DNA from: Gymnopilus junonius | Lineage: Eukaryota; Basidiomycota; Agaricomycetes; Agaricales; Galerinaceae | Length of the DNA: 36,904 nucleotides | NCBI GenBank assembly: GCA_015501075.1 | Contig: JADNYJ010000318.1 | Location: forward strand, 1-36,904 | Reading direction: 5' to 3' | In this document: piece by piece, positions 30,047-36,904 of the stretch | Numbering within the stretch: position 1 is the first letter of the stretch | How the letters are laid out: every line of letters begins with the position of its first letter | The notes under the pieces: generated by a model | Seen by the model: the letters and a program-made list of their open reading frames with translations, nothing else | Told to the model about the DNA's origin: nothing | Databases searched by the model: none | Program-made: the position numbers and the translations under genes

Positions 30047-31665
30047 ATGACTTCGTACCTTGAATTTGTACCGGATGACGTTTGGATCACCATCTTCGAA
30101 GACCTGGAGACCTCAGAGCTCGCAGTCATCATACGAACGTGCCGGCGCTTCCGCAATCTCGCAAGAAAACCCCTCTTGAAAGAGATAAAATGGGTCAAAC
30201 TTCAAAGCACGAAACGTCATCTGGACTTCTGGAAATGTAATGCTAGACGGAATCGAGGTTTGGCTGGCTTGGTGAAGAAGGTAGTTGTTGAAATTGGATA
30301 CGATAATCCAACAACGGGGGACCATGCTGGGGTAAGAATTTGATACAAATACACAGAGGATGTGCTCACGCTTAGTCCGGATACCATGTTCTGTAGCTAC
30401 TTCGATTTGAAAGGGTCCACGACCTTGTTTTTTACCAATTACCCAGATTCATATTTCTTCATGAACTGGTGCTCAGGGGTGATGTGGTATCTCCATGCTT
30501 GTACATGACGTTATTGAAAATGCCCTCCCTCCGCTCACTCGTCATTGAAGACTGTACTTACATCTCCATCCTCTCGCCCTTTATGAAACAGACACCACAG
30601 ACCCAATTGGACGCTCAGTGGCCGCAATTCGACTTCTTCTCTCTCCCGCTTACTCATCTCTCGATCCACGAGATCACTATCCCGAAAGGACATTATCCAC
30701 ATAATGAAACAGACGAAGACGGCAGCGGTGAAGAACCCAAACCAAATTGGCATCCTCTTCATCTTCTAACCATCCCTTCTCTGACGTCAGTCTCCGTTAC
30801 GTGGTCCTCCTCATTCGCCGACCAATATGCTTACAGTGGGTGGTGGCCATTTCCCAAGCTCTCTGGACTTCATATTGTCGTTCCAGTACTTACCAAGCGA
30901 GTTGTTCGTTCTTTTCGCGCGTTCTTTCGGAAGCTCGGCAATCCCTTGGGAATGATAATTGATCTCGATATTCAGAGCCATGACCTGACTCTTGCGGAGT
31001 TGGGGGATATGGGGACAGTCGGTTTTCAACTGAATTCGATTCGGAGATATACAGGGCCTTCAGACTTCTTGACTTTCGTTAACAAGGATATGATAGATGG
31101 CATTTTGGAACCGCTCACACACATCATACTGACCAGTACAGTGGAGGTAGCAATCATCTTACCGGAGCTTGCCAGGATATCAAGTCGACTTCAAGTATTG
31201 CACATGTCGCTGTCAGTTTGGGATACGGAGCTACTATTTGCAATTCGGCACCTTTTCCCTAGAATCCAGGATATTAACATTAATGGATTTAACAGCTTCA
31301 GTAATCCCGTAAGTCATCTATGACCCCATTTTCTTTCAGCGCTGATAACATTCTGCAATATTTTATCAGGGGTTTCTCATCAACCTTGGTGCTGACATCT
31401 TATTCGACCTTCCAAACCTCCGTACACTGAAGCTTCTGCCAAACTATGTCTCTGGTATATTCTCCCGTTATGCTCAGGTCCGGCTCAGAGCTGACATTAT
31501 CATTTAGACTATTCCAAGGAAAATAATTTCCATTTCGATGACTTGGAAGGGTATATCCTTGGGTGGAGTCGATATTGCAAACAGCTTCGTTATGTCCAAT
31601 TTAGTCGGGCTAGCTGGTGGTCGAGGAGGTTCGAGAGCGATGGATGGAAGGAGTATCGTGATTGA
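30047..31665 (+). CDS. F-box protein with a leucine-rich C-terminal region
   Basis: Four exons (30047-30331, 30397-31308, 31370-31454, 31508-31665) join in frame to 479 residues. Residues 6-50 (EFVPDDVWITIFEDLETSELAVIIRTCRRFRNLARKPLL) are an F-box, the Skp1-binding part of SCF ubiquitin ligases. The remainder contains irregular LRR-like blocks (PSLRSLVIEDCTY, LPLTHLSIHEITI, LPNLRTLKLLPNY, CKQLRYVQFSRASWW). This is the usual form of the large F-box family in basidiomycetes. The target protein is unknown. The intron phases all close, and no lesion is seen. Confidence 0.85.
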
Positions 31666-31711
31666 AGGAAGTTTGTGAGAAATTTAAAAACGTACTTGTA
31701 ATCTATAAACG

Positions 31712-32388
31712 TCAATCGCCTTTGTGAAATATATCCGTCTCCGTGCTCTCTTGACATTGAGCTGCGTGCTTTTTTTGCGACAAGGTTTTATCGCAATATA
31801 AGCATATAACAGGATTTTGCGAGAGGCGGACGTTTCTGACATGCCTCACTAGTTTCCCAAAGTCGCCAGCCATCGTCCTACCGCAATTGCGCAAAAGACA
31901 ACGAACCTTCTTGGACGATGCATGCTGATTGGGGAAAGTCCATGTGAGTCTTCTAAATGAGATGCGAAAGAAGTGGAATCTATCATCGATTCTAAATTTC
32001 TCGCGTGGCAGCCAGACCACTGACATGAAAACCTGGATTGAAGTGCGGTGCGTGGCATTCCGTCGTGGCGCTGCGTATCTGGGGTTGTTTTTAGCGGGAG
32101 AATTTTCTTGAAAGGGGCGTGATACACAGAATACACATGTGGTGGTGGTCCTTCCGAGGCCTCGCGGTTACTAGCATATCCAAAATGGGAGTATGACGAC
32201 TTGGAGGTCAACATCATTGCTATCGAGTGGCACCTGTTAATGAGGGTATAGCTTGTGCCACTGAAAAAAGTGGAGTAAAGCAAAAATTTTAACTGTACGC
32301 ATGTAACTAATATGACTTACCTTGGTGTTTGACCGTAACTGCGACCCGGGGCAGACTGTTTGTTGAACACCAAACGGATAGAAGGCAT
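31712..32388 (-). pseudogene. C2H2-like zinc-finger gene with an internal frame break
   Basis: Exon 1 (32388-32321, MPSIRLVFNKQSAPGRSYGQTP) joins exon 2 from 32233 through an 87-nt intron with consensus ends. Exon 2 encodes a finger-like CQWSGC...HLEDSH unit. Between about 31941 and 31904 the frame changes without room for an intron. In the new frame come VRCLLRNCGRTM...LVRHVRNV and CLYCDKTLSQKKHAAQC, two more finger-like blocks, ending at 31712. The finger order matches a kind of small multi-finger protein I have seen in Agaricomycetes. Several expected ligands are missing in the last blocks. I call it a probable pseudogene, though a single sequencing error would also explain the break. Confidence 0.55.
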
Positions 32389-33939
32389 CTTAAAAGAGAA
32401 AAAAAATTCGACTGTAATAGGACATGTAGTATTATGTAGCGTGTCGGCTATTGCGAAGACAATGAAGACTTCGTCGTGGCAGAAGTAGTGGCCTTCCAAA
32501 GTTCTTTGGTCCATCACTGACATATAATATTCCAAGGGCCTTTCATCGGGCCGATGCCATCCTAAATTTAGAAACGCAGCGGGGCGCGCCTCCTGACTAA
32601 ATACGCATTCGAACGCAGAGGGATTATACGACCTATACCAACATCCATGGTAAATCACATCAATCACTAATAATCAGCAAAGATTCCTTAAGGCCAAAGC
32701 CTTTTGACAGCCTCTGCCGAAGTGTACTCATGACGAATGGCTGGGAAGGACGTTATTCAGTAAAGGGATTGAGAAATCAGTCAGAAATTTACTCATGAAG
32801 ATGCCTCGGTCCCCTTCATAGTCAAATGCTAGGATGCCACGTTTCGCCTGAGCGGGACACGACCGAGAAGAAAAAGGTAGCGTGGAAACTGCGACCATAG
32901 TCTTCATCCTGAGCGTCGGTTCAATGCAGAGTACTACTGCTCTAAGGACGAGCCTGGTGCTTCATCTTGGCCACTGGACAAGAGAGATCACCATGTATTA
33001 CCAGACTACGAGTAATAGAAGTGCTAGATATGCCTTACCTTTCGCGATGGCAAACACCTAAAATCCATATTGACGAAGATTGATTGAAGATTGATGAAGG
33101 AGATTCACACCGGCATATTCTCCGGTGACCGGTCAAATAAGTTGAACCACTGCGCAAATGTTTAGGCTGCAGCTGATCGACGTGGTTGTGTGTCCAACGA
33201 AGGTAGAAATATATAAGACTTACCAAATTCTGATAAGATAAAGTTGAAACTCTCACTTGGTGCAGGTAAGAGATGGAGGAAGGGTAGCGTGCTCGAAGGA
33301 AGGGACACACCTCGGCTTTATGCCATAGGCATCCACACCATAAGTAAGTCCCGCATGCAAATCCATTCGTTATGCGACCCTGTAATGAAGCCGCCGGGTT
33401 CCTGTGAAGGCAAGAAATATTAAGCTGTGCCCTGGCTGCTGTGGACCTCCGTCTTGAAACTTAGTTGTCACGGTATTTTTTTGCGCTACCGAAAAATGAT
33501 TGAGATGAGTTCGGAGTGGTCGAAGAGTTGGAGCGAAACGCGAGGAACTGCCAGTGCAAATCTGAAGCAGAAGCGCTGGAGGACTAAGCAGAAATACGTT
33601 TTGAGGCCGGTTAGGTGGAAAAGAGTCCCGCAGAACAAGGTGGTTCGATGTGATCGGACGATACACGTGCAATGCCGCTTTGTTCCAACCGTCGGCATTC
33701 CTTTTCAAGCCAAAATGATGGTCGGTATTTTTAGCAACCTTCTTTCTAGTCCCTTCAACTGGACCATTGAACCCCGATGGTGAGGCTCTCGGCTGTATTA
33801 TGAGTCAACCAGTTTGTTGGAGATTGAGTATAACTTCTCCCTCCAACGCCTTTGCTTCTCTTTCATCGACAAACAGAAGCATATCCTCTTATGAAGCTAA
33901 TCTCGGAATCAGACACAACTGAAGTTTAGCGAATTCACG
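32389..33939. other. Gene-poor stretch
   Basis: No gene is recognised in 1.5 kb. The minus-strand frame upstream of the zinc-finger gene (to 32667) is open and reads FECVFSQEARPAAFLNLGWH but matches nothing I know. It may be leader sequence of that gene. The right end contains the promoter of the MFS gene. Confidence 0.45.
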
Positions 33940-35778
33940 ATGTCAATAGAAAATCAAGAAACTATCGCTCCTTCGTACGCAGAGTCGGAGAAAAAAGTCC
34001 AAGTTCAGTCATATACAAAAGAATCGGACCCACCTCGACCCAGTCATCCCCCGTTCCCTGAAGGAGGATTTCAGGCTTGGGCGACTGCTTTCGGAGCGTG
34101 AGTCGACAGAAGTTTTGGCAACGTGGATTTGGAGAGGGCTAACACTCGATCCCAGGTTTCTCATACAATTTTGTGGATTTGGGTATACTACGTCCTTCGG
34201 TGTATTTCAAGGTATGCTTAGCGCTTCCAATGCTCTGGTCGTCTGCTAATGCTCGAGCTCTGATCAGATTACTATGTTCGAGTTCACCTACCAGACGAAA
34301 GCGCATCCACGATCTCGTAATTCAATTCTCGTTTTCCACGACACTTCCATGCTGACTCAATGTTCCAGCTGGATAGGCAGTATCAATGCGTTCCTGGTCA
34401 TTGCGGGAGGTCTGCTTGCAGGAAGGGTGTATGACAAAGGATATTTGTGAGTTATGGATTAAATTTCTGTCTCGTCTTTCATTCATGTCATGTCAAGCTA
34501 TGCTCTTCTATGGGGAGGATCCATCCTGATATCCTTCTCACTCTTTATGTTATCCCTTACGAAGCCTGATCATTACTATCAAGTCCTATTGGCTCAAGGG
34601 TTCGGAGTTGGCGTAGGAACAGGGATGATCTACGTCCCATCAGTGGCCGTCCTTTCTCATTACTTCCACCGGCGTCGCAGTTCAGTCATGACTTTCGTTG
34701 CAGCAGGATCATCTCTGGGCGCAGTCATTCACCCTATCATGCTGAATAACACTCTGGATAAGATTGGGTTCCCCACCGCCACTCGCGCCAATGCTGGTCT
34801 TATTTCCGGTTTGTTGCTCATCGCTTGCCTGTCGATGAGAACGAGATTGCCTCCCCCGGCAGTGACCCCGAACCTTAAGAAAGCATTAATCAAGTTTTCG
34901 AAGGACAAAGCTTATGTTTGCTGCGCGTTCGGGTATCTAATTTCTTATTCTTTCTTTAGGGCGTTGTGCTAACGATTTGCAATTAGGTTCCTGTTCTTTA
35001 TAACAGGCTTGTATTATCCTTTGTTCTATATTCAATTGGACGCCATTAAGCACGGCCTTAATCCAAGTTTCTCCTTCTACTCGGTTGGTGTTTTGCACGT
35101 CCTCTGAATACTGTTCAATCATTGACAGAAAGTCAATTAGTTGGTGATCTTAAATGGTTCCTCATTTTTTGGTCGAATCGCGTCTGGTTTCCTTGCTGGA
35201 GCCGTAGGCGTTGGGAACTTGGTCATCGCCGCCACATTCTGCTGCTCCATTCTCATTTTTTCCATGATCGCCATTTCAAGTATCGCGAGTGTCGTCATTA
35301 TCGCCATCCTCATTGGTTTCTTCTCCGGAGTCTGTAAGCAAATGTGCTTATCTCGTAAAATATCGTGTTGAACCAATACATTGGCCTAGACATCGCCCTC
35401 ATGGCCCCCATGGTTGCCAATCTCGCTGACGATTTTTCGGAAATTGGCCTGCGAATGGGGATTGGCTTCATGCTCGCTGGTAGGCCTTATTTGTTTGATG
35501 AATAATTCATGATTAACCGTCAGTTTCCAGGAGTCGGAGGCTTAATCGGTACTCCGATCGAGGGCGCACTCTTAACTTCAAATTACCACTGGTGGAGGGC
35601 GGAGGTATTTACTGGGGTGAGTCCTGACGAACTCTTAGTTTTTCAATTCGAATGATGCTAACCAAACTCGACCCTTTCTCAGGTCATGGCCCTGACAGGC
35701 TGCGCATGTTATAGTGCGATGGTTTTCTTCCTCCACCAAAAGCAACGAAGGAAACAAGAGTACATAGAAAGGGAATAG
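33940..35778 (+). CDS. MFS transporter, monocarboxylate (MCT/MCH) type
   Basis: Ten exons (33940-34097, 34156-34211, 34268-34316, 34369-34446, 34498-34932, 34987-35083, 35141-35333, 35390-35479, 35531-35616, 35683-35778) close to 445 residues with introns of 51-66 nt. A polar N-terminal tail leads to PEGGFQAWATAFGAFLIQFCGFGYTTSFGVFQDYY, the signature start of fungal monocarboxylate-porter homologues. About 12 hydrophobic segments follow, with SWIGSINAFL, GFGVGVGTGMIYVPSVAVLSHYFHRRRS, NGSSFFGRIASGFLAG and GIGFMLAGVGGLIGTPIEGALL as recognisable family blocks. The tail is basic and charged. Substrate and direction are unknown. In yeast, relatives such as Mch proteins do not all carry monocarboxylates. 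One intron (35084-35140) uses a GTTGGT donor. Confidence 0.9.
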
Positions 35779-36059
35779 ACTGGCAAGTTTGTAATTCCAC
35801 GTAATCTCTTACGGTACAATGCAGTAGAGCCGAGCAAACTTTTATTATCTTATTCACAATAATTACTATTATCGCCAGTTTTTCCCCGATTTAGGAAACT
35901 AAAAGGCCGATATTGAAAGGCAGGCCCTTTTGAGGCAATTGTCATTCTGAGAATGGCCCCGCATCTCAATGGCGATTGTTCTCTCATTGGACAAATACCC
36001 TGGCTTTCAAGTGAACCTCTTTCCATATTCCGCACCCACTCATTGCAAGTCCTCCAAAA

Positions 36060-36443
36060 ATGATATCTTCAGAGACTAAATTATCATATGCGTCATGGAG
36101 TAGGAGGTTGGTCTGACGTCTTACACTCCTTTTCTTCTATTCACAATTATTTCGTGCAGGAAATTTATTGCCAGACCGGAAATCCCTTCTGAGGAGATAT
36201 GGAAAACTCTTCAAGGGGAAGATATGCCTGCTGAATTGTAAACGCTACATTAAATTTCTTAACTCCGTCATCAACTTTCACTCTAGGAAAAAGCAGGAAG
36301 ATACCTCCTTTGGAATTAATGTGCCATGTATATGGGGATGCGACGAGTACCTGAAGCCCGACTTTGAGAGTATATCGAAACATGTTACCTCTCGCCACTC
36401 AGTCATGACCCAGAAGAACAATAAAGCCATTGGTATCAATTGA
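36060..36443 (+). CDS. Small single-finger protein (C2H2-like)
   Basis: Exons 36060-36106, 36160-36237 and 36287-36443 join in frame to 93 residues beginning MISSETKLSYASWSRRKFIA. The introns are 53 nt (GTTGGT donor, GTGCAG end) and 49 nt (GTAAAC donor, TTAAC branch site, CTCTAG end). One possible zinc finger is seen: CIWGC with HVTSRH (C-x3-C, H-x4-H). An alternative splice from 36433 to about 36479 would replace the last residues. It may be related to the broken zinc-finger gene at 31712-32388. Function is unknown, and the model rests on splice signals and frame closure only. Confidence 0.45.
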
Positions 36444-36611
36444 ACATCCAAAAACCTTGACAATCATTTCTTATATGCAGTCATACGTACTGCACTGTAT
36501 AGTCGTCCTTGAACCGAGTTTTAATCTCGAGCGAAAAATAAACTAGCTTTAAATCCCAGCCTTTTCGCCAAGAGCGCATATTGTACACTTCCGCGAAGAT
36601 GACAATGTTCT

Positions 36612-36904
36612 TCAATCATGTATTACATTACTAAACATTGAAATCTTGTCAAGAATAAGTAGACTAATCCTACACTTCCTATCTTTGAATAGCGTGGCGC
36701 TATCCAACACTGCACCATCCGCGCTCCTCACAAACTCATGCGTCAAATGAGTGCAGTTATGGAACATCAGGCGGCTCCAGCCATAATCTGTATCGATAGC
36801 GGCCCTGCTGAAAGGAGCCAATACATCATTGAGGTGTCCAGCCCGTCGTAATGGCCAGCGGCGCCATTAGTAATGTACCAAGGAAACTTGGGATTATTGA
36901 GCTC
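36612..36904 (-). CDS. Purple acid phosphatase-like C-terminus, partial, with a frame break
   Basis: Reading in from the right edge, the minus strand encodes PWYITNGAAGHYDGLDT, then (after a one-base shift near 36833-36838) APFSRAAIDTDYGWSRLMFHNCTHLTHEFV, then VLDSATLFKDRKC, and stops at 36612. GAAGHYDGLD and YGWSRL-FHNCTHLTHEF are conserved at the end of fungal secreted metallophosphatases of the purple acid phosphatase type, which release phosphate from organic esters. The last metal-binding histidine motif would lie upstream, outside the window. The shift could be a missing C in a short C run, real or from sequencing. No intron fits. Residues after KDRKC look unconserved. Confidence 0.75.

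Noticed and set aside
1..36904. CRISPR array, rRNA or bacterial operon features
   Set aside because: No regularly spaced direct repeats, no rRNA-like sequence, and gene structure is clearly eukaryotic with many short introns.

Overview
The window looks like nuclear DNA from a filamentous basidiomycete, most likely a mushroom-forming Agaricomycete. The genes are broken by many 44-66 nt GT-AG introns. The families are typical of such genomes: UstYa/DUF3328 proteins, aminoglycoside-phosphotransferase-like (APH) kinases, an F-box/LRR protein, an Skt5-type chitin synthase activator, Ste14-type methyltransferases, and a pogo-like DNA transposon. There is no bacterial or organellar signature. All exon coordinates were worked out by hand from splice consensus and frame closure.

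Left part (1-8000). Three UstYa (DUF3328) homologues lie in 3.4 kb: one with both HxxHC motifs degraded (833-1447), a frameshifted 5' fragment (1677-1941) and one intact gene (3569-4208). A 773-bp internally deleted pogo-like element with perfect inverted repeats and a TA duplication (2086-2858) lies between the last two. From 4.2 to 8.0 kb there is little recognisable coding DNA, apart from one unidentified ORF and a small inverted-repeat element.

Middle (8000-15500). On the minus strand are a 605-residue AIM9-like APH protein with a probable mitochondrial presequence, and an 828-residue Skt5/Chs4-like Sel1-repeat protein ending in the CaaX box CVVM. On the plus strand is a 377-residue APH protein. 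From 15.5 to 19.2 kb the DNA is gene-poor and looks degenerate.

Right-centre (19200-27830). There is a 184-residue protein using a GC-AG intron, a 289-residue APH protein, and a fragment copied from the Skt5 gene. Next come a dead paralogue of the 14-kb APH gene (in-frame stop plus loss of the catalytic loop), a seven-exon 2-oxoglutarate/Fe(II) oxygenase, and two convergent isoprenylcysteine methyltransferase paralogues with identical exon lengths.

Right end (28000-36904). After 2 kb of gene-poor DNA holding a second small inverted-repeat element come an F-box protein, a frame-broken zinc-finger gene, a ten-exon monocarboxylate-type MFS transporter, a small zinc-finger gene, and the C-terminal end of a purple acid phosphatase running off the edge with a one-base frame break.

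The genes do not form one obvious pathway. Two partial links are plausible: the Skt5 CaaX protein is the sort of substrate the two methyltransferases modify, and the oxygenase plus methyltransferases resemble tailoring genes. Duplication followed by decay (UstYa, APH, Skt5 fragment, methyltransferase) is the dominant theme.
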